This document shows positions 28,753-36,958 of a stretch of 64,000 bases of DNA, in pieces (positions within the stretch are counted from its first letter, which is position 1; the number at the start of each line of letters is the position of its first letter). The notes beneath the pieces are model-generated. The model was given only the letters and a program-made list of their open reading frames with translations. It made no database searches and had not been told where the DNA came from. Location: positions 496,001 to 560,000 of the forward strand of contig NZ_JOEZ01000007.1 in assembly GCF_000721175.1 (NCBI RefSeq), in the 5' to 3' direction. Position numbers and translations under genes: made by a program. The stretch comes from Streptomyces anulatus. Its GTDB lineage: Bacteria > Actinomycetota > Actinomycetes > Streptomycetales > Streptomycetaceae.

Positions 28753-31700
28753 TCAGCGGCGGCCGTCGTGCAGCCGCCCGCTGCGTTCGCGGCCCCGCCG
28801 CAGATCGGCCCGGATGAGCCGGCTCACCGGGTCGAGGAGCCGACGGGCCAGCTCCTCGATCTCCGTTCCGCTCAGCCGGTTCGCCGGAGCGGCGCCGGAA
28901 GTGTCGTCGGGGCCGGTGGCCTTCGCCGTCGCTGCCCCGGCGGCGGGCTTCGCCGGGGCGGCCTGCACCGGAACCCCCGTGATCCCGGCGTTCGCCGCCG
29001 CCCGCCGGACCGCCTGCGCCCTGCTCTCGGGGCGGCCCGCCGCGGCGGCCTGCGCGGGCGGGCGGGGCGGCACCCGTACGGAGGGACCCGGCGGCCCGCC
29101 GGGAGCGGCTCCGCCCACGGGGGCCGGCCCGGCGACCGGCGGACCGGCGCTGTCGGGCACCACCGGCATGGCCAGCCGCTGTACGGGCACGGCGGCTTCC
29201 GGCCGCGCGGCTGCGGGCGGATGAGGCCGGACGACGGGAACACGGCGCGGACCGGGGGTGGTTGCGGACGCCGACGCTTCCGAAGGCGCCGGTGCTCCCG
29301 AAGACGCCGGTGTTCCCGAAGGCGTCGGCGGCATCTCCGGCCGGGAGGGCAGGGCGTACGGGAGCGGCGCGGCGGGCACGGCCGGAGCGGTGGCGGCGCG
29401 CTGTACGGGAGGGACAGCCGGGGAGGCGTGCCGTGCGGGACCCGGCTGCGGAGTCTGGTGCGGCGGTGTGCCGGTGGGCGCGGGCGAGGTCGTCGTGGCC
29501 CGCCCGGACCGCCGTACGAGTCGCCGGAGCACGCCACCGGCGGCGGTGGCTCGGGGGGCGCGGGCGGGTTCGCCCGGGCCGCCCCTGCCGGTGGACCCGG
29601 AGCGTCGCGTCGCCGCGCCGGGGGCCGGGTCAGTGAAGGAGGTACCGCCCCCGTGGGCAGGGGACGTGGCCGCGGAACGCTGGAGCGGGGCACCCGGCGC
29701 CGCCCCGGAGGGCGCCGGGTGCCGGGTGCTCGGCAGGGCTCCGGTGTCCCCGGCGGCGGGGCCCGGCCGCGGCACGTCGCGCCGCCAGGTGGCCGCCACG
29801 ACCGGGCGGGCGGTGCTGCCGCCCGCCGCAGCCGTCGTCGGAGGTGCCGGAAACCCCTCTGCGGAACCGGTGTTCACCGTCAGGGCGCGGCTGGGGAGCA
29901 GGGGCCGTGACCGCTGGACCGTCGGAGACAGTGACGGCGACGGCGACGGTGCCGCACCGCCGGAGCCCTGTGCCGCGGCCCGGTCCCGAGCGATCGGCCG
30001 TACGCGTACCGGCGGCGGGGGAGTGGCGGAGGCCGGGCCCGTACGCGTACCGGCAGGGGCGGAGGCGGAGGCGGAGGCGGAGGCATGGGCGGGGCCGGGG
30101 GCCGCCGCGCGCTGAACGGCGGCGGTTCCGGGCGAGGACGAGGCAGGCGCGGCGGAAGCCGATCGCACCGGCATCGCGGAGGGCGCGCCCGGCGGTGCCG
30201 GGGCGTGGGCCGGAGCGGCGGGCCCGGGATCCGAAGCCGTCGCCGGCCCGTGGCCCCGTGCCCGACCCGCGTCCGGCCGCGTCCCGGCGGACCCGCGGTC
30301 ACCGAGCAGCGGCGCGTCGCCGCCGAGCCGGGCGGTCGGCGGCAGCGAGGGAAGCGGTGTGCCGATCCCGCCCCGCGCCCGGGCCCGCGAGCCGCCGGAA
30401 GCGTCGGGCCGGGGTGCCGGGGAGGGGGCCCCGGGCGTCGTGCCGCCCGGGGCCGGTGCTCGCTGCGCGGATGGGGAGGGCCCCGATGACGTGGACGGCC
30501 CGGGCCTCCGGGCGCGCTGAGACGGCTGGGATGACTGGGGCGGCTGAGTCGTCCTGGACCGGGAGTCCGACGCCTTCGCCGCCGTCGAACCGCCCGATGG
30601 GGCGGTGGGCACCCGGGGCGTCGCCGGCGGCGTGGCCGGACGGCTCGGCGGGTCCGCTGCCTGGCGCTGGAGTACCGGCATCTCCGCTGTCGGGTGAGCC
30701 GTCGCGGGGGCGGAGGGCACGACGCCCGCCGGGCCGTCGCCGCCGGCCGTCCTGGCTCCGGCGGGCAGCTCGCGCAGGGGCTTGCCCAGGGCGGGGCGCA
30801 CCACCTCGGCGGCGGGCGGGCCGGCGGCACGGTCAGGAGACGGGGAGTTCGGAGCCGTACGGTCCGTACTGGAGTCCGGAGCCTCACGGTCCGGACCGCT
30901 CCGCCGCTCGGACACGGCCCGCTGGACGGCTGCGGGAGCAGCCGGACCGGAAGCCGTGGGGGAAGTGGAAGGTGCGGGGGCGGCAGGTGTGGCAGGCGGG
31001 AGTCCGGCGATCCGCCGCAGGGGCATCGCCGGACGACGGGCGACGATCAGCGGCGGCGCGATCCGCTGCGGACGTACGGCCGCGGGCCGGGCCCGATGCC
31101 CCGTGACCGGCCCGCTGCCGACGGCAGGCCCCGGAGGCGGCTGGGCCACGGCAGTGTGCGCACCGGCGGGCACGGACGCACCGGACCGGGTCGCGGAGTC
31201 GGCCGGGCCGGAAGAACGCGACGGGCCGGACGGGTGCGCGGGGCCGGAAGGAAGCGCCGGACCGGAGGACCGCGACGGACTGGAGGAACGCGACGGACTG
31301 GAGGACCGCGACGTACCGGAGGACCGCGACGGGCCCGAAGAAGGCGACGGGCCGGAAGCGCGCGACGGGCCCGAAGAATGCGACGGACCGGAAGCCTCCG
31401 ACGGACCGGGCAGCCCCGACGTGTCCGACGCGTCCGACGACGACCGGTTCGCGGTGGACGTGGCCGGCCCGCGTGCCCCGGCCGACCGCTGGAGCGGCGG
31501 CGATCCAGTGCCCGGCTTCCCCGTCCCCGTACCGCCGTTCCTCCTGCCGCCCTTGCCCGCCGCCCGGTTCACCGAGGCGGACGGCAGGTCCGGCGTGGGC
31601 TCCGCGGGCTCGTCGGCGCCCGGGGGCCGGACGGCGCGCAGCAGCAGCGGACCGCCAAGGGACGCGGCCCGCGCGGCGCCCGGGCGGGCGACTCCGTGGA

Positions 31701-32010
31701 TGAGGCCGACCGGGGCCGACGGCAGGACGGAGTGGCCGAGTTCGCCGCCGAGGGCCGGGTTCTGCCAGGAGGCCAGGCGGGACCGGAACCGCAGCCCGTC
31801 GCTCACGCCGATCGAGGACCGGGCGACGGTCACCGAGGGCGGGGCCACCCGCCGCCAGCCGCCGTCCCAGCCGTCGCCGTCGCCCCCGCCGGAGGCCAGG
31901 ACAGGCGCAGGCGCGGGTACGGCGGGCGCTCCCGCGTCCCCTGCGCTCTCCCGGGCGGACGCGCCGGACCCCTGCCGGTCCGTCCGACGGAACCAGTCCC
32001 CGAGCCCCAC
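28753..32010 (-). CDS. Large Pro/Ser/Ala-rich CIS protein of unknown role (tape-measure slot)
   Basis: 1,085 residues from GTG 32010. A conserved-looking N-terminus (MGLGDWFRRTDR, then VARSSIGVSDGLRFRSRLASWQ and ALGGELGHSVLP) and a helical C-terminal cap (LARRLLDPVSRLIRADLRRGRERSGRLHDGRR in two parts) flank ~900 residues of low complexity. The middle includes twelve six-residue SGPSRS-like repeats (~199-271) and about nine scattered VQR/LQR motifs in PVLQRQAA or AAVQRAV contexts. By synteny with contractile phages it occupies the tape-measure position, between the chaperone-like pair and the baseplate genes, but it lacks the long heptad helices of normal tape measures. It may be a divergent ruler, a scaffold or a disordered cargo; I cannot decide. 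Confidence 0.8.
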   Translation of the reverse strand: MGLGDWFRRTDRQGSGASARESAGDAGAPAVPAPAPVLASGGGDGDGWDGGWRRVAPPSVTVARSSIGVSDGLRFRSRLASWQNPALGGELGHSVLPSAPVGLIHGVARPGAARAASLGGPLLLRAVRPPGADEPAEPTPDLPSASVNRAAGKGGRRNGGTGTGKPGTGSPPLQRSAGARGPATSTANRSSSDASDTSGLPGPSEASGPSHSSGPSRASGPSPSSGPSRSSGTSRSSSPSRSSSPSRSSGPALPSGPAHPSGPSRSSGPADSATRSGASVPAGAHTAVAQPPPGPAVGSGPVTGHRARPAAVRPQRIAPPLIVARRPAMPLRRIAGLPPATPAAPAPSTSPTASGPAAPAAVQRAVSERRSGPDREAPDSSTDRTAPNSPSPDRAAGPPAAEVVRPALGKPLRELPAGARTAGGDGPAGVVPSAPATAHPTAEMPVLQRQAADPPSRPATPPATPRVPTAPSGGSTAAKASDSRSRTTQPPQSSQPSQRARRPGPSTSSGPSPSAQRAPAPGGTTPGAPSPAPRPDASGGSRARARGGIGTPLPSLPPTARLGGDAPLLGDRGSAGTRPDAGRARGHGPATASDPGPAAPAHAPAPPGAPSAMPVRSASAAPASSSPGTAAVQRAAAPGPAHASASASASAPAGTRTGPASATPPPPVRVRPIARDRAAAQGSGGAAPSPSPSLSPTVQRSRPLLPSRALTVNTGSAEGFPAPPTTAAAGGSTARPVVAATWRRDVPRPGPAAGDTGALPSTRHPAPSGAAPGAPLQRSAATSPAHGGGTSFTDPAPGAATRRSGSTGRGGPGEPARAPRATAAGGVLRRLVRRSGRATTTSPAPTGTPPHQTPQPGPARHASPAVPPVQRAATAPAVPAAPLPYALPSRPEMPPTPSGTPASSGAPAPSEASASATTPGPRRVPVVRPHPPAAARPEAAVPVQRLAMPVVPDSAGPPVAGPAPVGGAAPGGPPGPSVRVPPRPPAQAAAAGRPESRAQAVRRAAANAGITGVPVQAAPAKPAAGAATAKATGPDDTSGAAPANRLSGTEIEELARRLLDPVSRLIRADLRRGRERSGRLHDGRR
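31199..31414 (-). repeat. In-frame 18-bp tandem repeat (about twelve units)
   Basis: Imperfect 18-bp units (plus-strand form close to GACCGGAGGACCGCGACG) run head to tail inside the 1,085-residue protein and encode SGPSRS, SGPSHS or SSPSRS. Unit length is a multiple of three, so copy-number changes alter only protein length. Confidence 0.85.
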
Positions 32011-32014
32011 ACGA

Positions 32015-32173
32015 TCACCCGCCTTCGTTGACGCGGGTGTTGATCCGCGCTATCTCCCGCACCCACTGCTGACGTTCGCCGTGGGTGAGGTCGAGAATGT
32101 CCTCACGCTGCCAATGGAAGTGGTAGGCGACGTACGCGATCTCCTCCCGCAGCCGGGGAAGCGCGTACGTCAC
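32015..32173 (-). CDS. DUF6760-like small CIS protein
   Basis: 52 residues from GTG 32173. It reads YALPRLREEIAYVAYHFHW, then EDILDLTHGERQQWVREI, a compact helical protein with an aromatic-rich centre like the small proteins encoded in CIS clusters (Afp6 position) and the second half of phage tail-assembly chaperones. It overlaps the preceding gene by GTGA and lies in its -1 frame. The large low-complexity protein follows after four bases. Confidence 0.8.
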   Translation of the reverse strand: MTYALPRLREEIAYVAYHFHWQREDILDLTHGERQQWVREIARINTRVNEGG

Positions 32174-32664
32174 GATTCCCCCAGGCGCCCACCCGAGAGG
32201 TCCACCTCGAACGACCCGTGGCACAGCGGGCAGGTCACCGCCGCGTGCGTGTGGCCCTCGCTGTTGATCCGCCGGTAGAAGTCCTGGAGGAACGCCACGT
32301 CGGTCGCGTACATCCGCTCGACGATCCCGGCGTGCACATCGGTGACCGTGCCGAGCTGGGTGATCACCTGGCTCAGCAGCACCACGGACAGGTACGCCGG
32401 GTTCTCCTTCACCCGCAGGTCGATCTGCGGGCGCAGCTCGTCCCGGGCCGTCGCGAGCCGCATGGTGCCGTTCCGGTGCAGCCGGCCCTCGTCGTCGACG
32501 TAACCGCGCGGCAGCTCGAAGGCGAACTCCGTCTGCAGCGAATCCCGTTCCCGGGGGCGGGAGGGGGCGGGCGCGGGGCTTTCCTCGCGCGCACCGGGTG
32601 TGGCGGCGAGGTTGTCGAGGACCTCTTCGAGCCCGCCGCCCGGCGTAACGGTCCGGCGCCTCAT
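32170..32664 (-). CDS. Tail-assembly-chaperone-like CIS protein with Cys motif
   Basis: 164 residues from ATG 32664. A Pro-rich N-terminus of ~45 residues precedes FAFELPRGYVDDEGRLHRNG and LRVKENPAYLSVVLLSQVITQLG, a pattern seen in tail assembly proteins of contractile phages and CIS. The end holds HAAVTCPLCHGSFEVD, a single CxxC that could be half a zinc site. ATGA overlap with the tube gene and GTGA overlap with the next gene show coupling. By position after tube 1 it should act in folding or loading of tube or tape-measure subunits. Confidence 0.78.
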   Translation of the reverse strand: MRRRTVTPGGGLEEVLDNLAATPGAREESPAPAPSRPRERDSLQTEFAFELPRGYVDDEGRLHRNGTMRLATARDELRPQIDLRVKENPAYLSVVLLSQVITQLGTVTDVHAGIVERMYATDVAFLQDFYRRINSEGHTHAAVTCPLCHGSFEVDLSGGRLGES

Positions 32665-33101
32665 TCGACCACGATCTCCTCGAAGGTGATGGTCACCGTC
32701 TCGGTCGCCGCACTGGACTCGCCGGCCTTGAGGGAGGGGCCCTCCCACTTGGAGGCCCAGCCCTGCATCAGCTGGATGCGGCGGACGGTCTCACCGGTCG
32801 AGTCCTTGATCTCGATCGTGAGGTTCTGCCGCGCGGTGTCGACGGCCCCGTTGTTGAGGGTCTCCTTGATCCAGGTGGTGAACTCGCTGCTCTTGTCGAG
32901 GCCGCGGGTGATCGTCACCTCGCCCGCCTGGCGGGCGCCCGGCTGCTTGCGGATGATCTGCTTGCCCTCGGCGGTCACCTGACGGACCTCGACGACTTCT
33001 TCCTCGACGGTCATGCCGCTGATCTCCTGGATGGACTCCACGAGATAGCCGCCGAGCTGAACGCCGAAGACGTGGGTGGAAAGAGCGTCGCCCTCTGCCA
33101 T
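32661..33101 (-). CDS. CIS inner tube protein 1 (T4 gp19-like)
   Basis: 146 residues: FGVQLGGYLVESIQEISGM, GARQAGEVTITRGLDKSSEF and WASKWEGPSLKAGESSAATET, the classical gp19/tail tube pattern. It follows the sheath gene by 61 bases and precedes the chaperone-like gene with an ATGA overlap. It probably builds the long inner tube that the sheath drives forward. Confidence 0.94.
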   Translation of the reverse strand: MAEGDALSTHVFGVQLGGYLVESIQEISGMTVEEEVVEVRQVTAEGKQIIRKQPGARQAGEVTITRGLDKSSEFTTWIKETLNNGAVDTARQNLTIEIKDSTGETVRRIQLMQGWASKWEGPSLKAGESSAATETVTITFEEIVVE

Positions 33102-33162
33102 GACTCTGTGTCACCTGTTCCGATCGGGAATGGAAGTGAAGGGGTGGGGGAGGACCGCGAGG

Positions 33163-34704
33163 TCACTCGTCGACGAGGCTGGTGCTGTCCGAGAACTGCG
33201 AGAGACGGAAGATCACGAACTCCGCGGGCTTCACCGGGGCCACCCCGATCTCGCAGACGACCTGACCGAGGTCGATCGACTCCTGCGGGTTGTTGCTCCG
33301 GTCGCAGCGGACGTAGAACGCCTCCTCGGCCGTGCGGCCGAACAGCGCGCCGCGTCGCCACTCCTCGGTGAGGAACGCGGTGACGTTGCGCCGGATGCTC
33401 GACCAGAGACGGTCGTCGTTCGGCTCGAACACCACCCACTGGGTGCCCAGGAGGATCGACTCCTCCAGGTAGTTGAAGAGGCGGCGCACGTTCAGGTAGC
33501 GCCAGGCCGGGTCGGAGGAGAGGGTGCGTGCGCCCCAGATGCGGATGCCGCGGCCGGGGAAGGCGCGCACACAGTTCACGCCGATCGGGTTGAGGAGGTC
33601 CTGCTCGCCCTTGCTGAGACGGATCTCCAGGTCCACGGCGCCGCGGATGACCTCGTTGGCGGGGGCCTTGTGGACACCGCGCTCGCCGTCGCTGCGCGCC
33701 CAGACGCCGGCCACGTGACCGCTCGGCGGGACCAGGGAGTTGCGGCCGCTCGCCGGGTCGAAGACCTTGACCCACGGGTAGTAGAGGGTCGCGTAGCGCG
33801 AGTCGTAACCGGCGTCCTCGTTGCGCCAGGTGCGGACGCGCTGGGCGTTCATGCCCGGCGGGGTGTCGAGGACGGCGACCCGGTCGCCCATCTGCTCGCA
33901 GTGCGAGATGACGGCCAGCTGCACGGTCTTGACGCCCTCGGCGTCGATGTCCCCGCGCTGGAAGGCGCTCATCAGGTCCGGGACGGCGACCATCGTGATC
34001 TCGTCGATCGCTTCGAGACCGGCGAACCCGGTACGCGCGGAGGCGTCGCCCACGTACTCGGACGGGTCGATCCGTGCCACACCGGAACCAGGTGTGCCCG
34101 CGGTGGCGGGGGCGAGGGCGACGGTCTGCTTCTCGGGGCGGCTCTGGGCCGCGCCGGGCTGCTCGGTGACCTGGACGAACTTGGAGTCCCGGGCCTGGGT
34201 GACCAGGTAGCCCTTGACGTTCTTGCGGGTGGATACGTCGTACGTCTCCACGGCCTTGCCGCCCTGGCGCACCAGCAGCCGGAAGCGGTCCTCCGGGGGG
34301 TTCTCGCCCTCGGCGTCGGCGATCTCCACGGAGAGGCCGTCGCCCGTGCCGGGCTTGGCGGAGACCAGGAACCCGCCGAGCGCGACGGGTGCGGGTGCCT
34401 GGGCCACCGCGCTCCGCTCCGTACCCTCCGCGCCCTGCGCGGGGCCGCCGATGCGCACGATGTAGGCCGCGCCACCGCCGTTGGCGAAGAAGCCGTACAC
34501 GGCGTGCGTGAGATAGGTGTCGGCGGTGAAGGTGCCGAACGTCTGGACGTACTGGTCCCAGTTGGTCACCAGCGTCGGCTGGTGGAAGGGGCCCGTCCCG
34601 GCGAAGCCGACGAAGGCTGCGACCGCGGTGCCGACTCCTTCGATGGGCCGTGCTCCGGACTGCACCTCCTCCACGTAAACACCGGGGGTGAGGTACGACG
34701 GCAT
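33163..34704 (-). CDS. Contractile tail sheath protein
   Basis: 513 residues. It begins with PSYLTPGVYVEEVQSGARPI and VGTAVAAFVGFAGTGPF, the hallmark sheath N-terminus. The C-terminal domain includes RGIRIWGARTLSSDPAWRYLNVRR and DRSNNPQESIDLGQVVCEIGVAPVKPAEFVIFRL, which make the inter-subunit strand exchange. Sheath subunits polymerise around the tube and contract on firing. ATG 34704 has a strong AGAAGGAG site. It is the first gene of the leftward CIS operon and lies behind a 705-bp non-coding region. Confidence 0.96.
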   Translation of the reverse strand: MPSYLTPGVYVEEVQSGARPIEGVGTAVAAFVGFAGTGPFHQPTLVTNWDQYVQTFGTFTADTYLTHAVYGFFANGGGAAYIVRIGGPAQGAEGTERSAVAQAPAPVALGGFLVSAKPGTGDGLSVEIADAEGENPPEDRFRLLVRQGGKAVETYDVSTRKNVKGYLVTQARDSKFVQVTEQPGAAQSRPEKQTVALAPATAGTPGSGVARIDPSEYVGDASARTGFAGLEAIDEITMVAVPDLMSAFQRGDIDAEGVKTVQLAVISHCEQMGDRVAVLDTPPGMNAQRVRTWRNEDAGYDSRYATLYYPWVKVFDPASGRNSLVPPSGHVAGVWARSDGERGVHKAPANEVIRGAVDLEIRLSKGEQDLLNPIGVNCVRAFPGRGIRIWGARTLSSDPAWRYLNVRRLFNYLEESILLGTQWVVFEPNDDRLWSSIRRNVTAFLTEEWRRGALFGRTAEEAFYVRCDRSNNPQESIDLGQVVCEIGVAPVKPAEFVIFRLSQFSDSTSLVDE

Positions 34705-35409
34705 GCTCGCTCCTTCTGGACGGTCACTCGATCACCGCCCAGTCTTGACCGGCCGAGCGGGCGGGGAGTAGGCCCCAGAGTCCTGGACGCGGGGCAAGGA
34801 GACTGCCCTTTCCGGGCCCCCGAACCCCGGGGGCACTGCCCTTGGCGGGCCGGCCGGAACGTTCGCCGTATTCGCGGTCAGAGACGCGCATTCCGCCGGT
34901 GGCATGAAGAGAGCGAGAACAACGCCTTACGGAACAGTCCGAGGCGACTGCTTCTGCCGGGGGATTGGGTTAAAGGGCGGACGGCGCGCCGGGGACCCGA
35001 TGTGTTTGGTATCTCTTTTTCTCGGTAAACGGCGGGAGGCCGGGAACCGTCCGGGGTCACCGGGAAAACGCTCCGAGGTGACACGATTCGGCCAGAATGC
35101 GCCGAGAAGGTGGGCGGATTCGGCCGGGTGCGGAGGGGGGAAGCGGGCACGGAGACGCTCCGAACGGGCGCCCGCCGTTTGCCTTTGGTCCGTCAGAACC
35201 ATTTCTGAGCAGGCCCGTTCGTGCCCGCGGCCGCCGGAAGCGGATATTCTTCCGATGCTCTCGCCGCCGCGGACGACCGAACTGGTGGAGACCTCTGGCG
35301 TATCCGGGAGGACGAATCCGCCATCGCCCGGCACGCCGGGTTTCCTCTCGGCCGGGTTTCTGCTGTTGTCTCGTCGAGAGACGAAGCAGAGCGCTCGGCG
35401 CCGCTGTTT
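34705..35409 (-). promoter_or_regulatory. 705-bp regulatory region upstream of the CIS operon
   Basis: I recognise no convincing gene. The region is less GC-rich and lacks clear codon periodicity. It contains a hairpin GCCCCCG-AACCC-CGGGGGC near 34818-34836, a T-rich run near 35014-35034 (a promoter-like AT-rich site on the reverse strand), an inverted repeat TCAGAA/TTCTGA at 35193-35208 with a four-base spacer, and a GTCTC/GAGAC hairpin near 35370-35384, just past the stop of the next gene. This is the probable promoter and operator zone of the injection-system operon. Confidence 0.5.
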
Positions 35410-36738
35410 CTATCGTGCGAGATCGCTCAGCACGCCGCTGACATTCAGAACCTGATGGCACCCGGAAGCCTGTGCTCCGGAGGCCGGAGTGCCGGGCTTG
35501 GCACAGGTGACGGAAGCGGTGACGGTGGCGTTCTCCGGAACCTGAATGGGGGTGACCCAGTGATAGTCCTGGTTGCGGAAGGTCTCCAGAGCGATGGTCG
35601 TGATCTTGTGCTCTCCGAAAGAGATCGTCACGATGCCCTCGTCACCCTGGAAGTTCGCCACCACGACGTCGGTGACGCCGAACACCTTCCCGGCCGGCAC
35701 CTTGTAGGCGCCCTCCTCCGTCGCCCCCGCCCGCGTCTGCACGTCGATCGTCCGGGACGCCTGCTGGCCGCCCCCGCCGGAGCCGTAGCCCCCGCCCCCG
35801 CTTCCGCCGGAGCCTCCCGGGCCCGAACCGCCCGCGCCGGGGCCTGTTCCGTCCGGGCCGGTTCCCTCTCCCCGGCCGCCGGCCGGGTCGTCCGCACCGC
35901 CCGGCGGGGTCGACCCCTGCTCCTTGCCGCGCTCGGTCTCCTCCTGTGCGGCCTTCGTCCCGGCCTGCTTGGCCGTGCTCTGCACCGCGGGCCGCACCAG
36001 GGCGAACCACGCGAGCAGCAGGGCCAGCAGCGCCGCCAGCACGATCAGCAGCCACTTGGGCAGCACCGGTATCTGGGCGAACTCCCCGGGCAGCGGCTCG
36101 GGTCCACCGGGCTGCTCGTCCTCGGCCTCCCCCTCGGCGCCCTCGGCGGCCCGGACCTCGAACGGCCAGGTGACGGGCTCGCCGAACCAGATCAGCTTCC
36201 GGGCCCGGACCTTCAGCCGGACCTCCGCCGACTCGCCCGGCTCCAGCCGCTTCTTGTCCGGCGCGAACGCGAGGCGCAGATCCTCCCCGGCCTGCCTGCC
36301 CGTGAGGGCCACGTCGACCGGGGTGTTCCCCTTGTTCTGCACGGCGGTACGGAAGCGGGCGCCCAGCCAGCCCCGGCGGCGGCGCGGTTCCAGCTCCGTG
36401 CGGAGCTCGTGGAAGGGCTCCACGGTCACAGTGCCCTCGGGAACCACCACCGACTCGGGCCGCTCCGCCGGCAGGACCCGTACGGCCAGGGGGGTTTCGC
36501 CCGCCCGGACCTCGTGGGAGCGGGGCGGGGCGAAGGTGAGGGTCACCGTCTCGGAGGTGCCCGGGTACAGCGACACACGCGCCGGCTCGACGGTGCTCCA
36601 GGCGGCGCAGTCGCCGACCACTTCGAGTGTGTAGGCCTCGACGATGTCGCCGTCGTTGCGCACGGTCAGAGTGGTCGTCGCGGTACCGCCCGGCGACACC
36701 GTCACCGTGGGGCTTTCGAGTTCGGCAGATGTGGTCAC
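35410..36738 (-). CDS. Single-pass membrane protein with Ig/CARDB-like N-terminus, CIS-linked
   Basis: 442 residues from GTG 36738. The N-terminal ~200 residues hold two beta-sandwich domains (VTVSPGGTATTTLTVRNDGD; RFRTAVQNKGNTPVDV), followed by an acidic linker, one helix at ~228-248 (LLIVLAALLALLLAWFALV), a Gly/Pro-rich stretch and a C-terminal beta domain (TIDVQTRAGA... SFGEHKITTIALETF). Without a signal peptide the N-terminus should be inside and the C-terminus outside, though the opposite is possible. Related genes flank Streptomyces CIS loci, often as hydrolytic protein; I see no catalytic motif. Its own promoter lies in the divergent spacer with the LuxR gene. Confidence 0.75.
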   Translation of the reverse strand: MTTSAELESPTVTVSPGGTATTTLTVRNDGDIVEAYTLEVVGDCAAWSTVEPARVSLYPGTSETVTLTFAPPRSHEVRAGETPLAVRVLPAERPESVVVPEGTVTVEPFHELRTELEPRRRRGWLGARFRTAVQNKGNTPVDVALTGRQAGEDLRLAFAPDKKRLEPGESAEVRLKVRARKLIWFGEPVTWPFEVRAAEGAEGEAEDEQPGGPEPLPGEFAQIPVLPKWLLIVLAALLALLLAWFALVRPAVQSTAKQAGTKAAQEETERGKEQGSTPPGGADDPAGGRGEGTGPDGTGPGAGGSGPGGSGGSGGGGYGSGGGGQQASRTIDVQTRAGATEEGAYKVPAGKVFGVTDVVVANFQGDEGIVTISFGEHKITTIALETFRNQDYHWVTPIQVPENATVTASVTCAKPGTPASGAQASGCHQVLNVSGVLSDLAR

Positions 36739-36958
36739 CCTGCGACGGTAGGCCGCCCGCACCGTCCGGCAGCAGAGACGCGAGGGCAACAAGCGGGCAG
36801 GGGTGGTGCCCCGGGGGCCCACCGGCACGGTGTCCCCGCGCCACCTCCGCGCGCCCGCGCGCCCTGCACCGTCCGGCGGAGGCGATACGAGCACCAGCAG
36901 GCAGCACCAACAGGCATATCGGGCTGAAGTACCTGAGGAAGACGGGCACGGAACAACG
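36739..36958. promoter_or_regulatory. Divergent promoter region, membrane protein and LuxR regulator
   Basis: A 220-bp spacer between the GTG at 36738 (left) and the ATG at 36959 (right). It must hold promoters for both directions; no perfect operator is obvious. GAGGAAG near 36934 is the nearest Shine-Dalgarno-like site for the LuxR gene but is far from the start. Confidence 0.4.

Noticed and set aside
34904..35455. Forward open frame of ~180 codons in the region upstream of the sheath
   Set aside because: Poor third-position bias, no ribosome binding site, Arg/Ser-rich composition and overlap with the end of the membrane protein gene.
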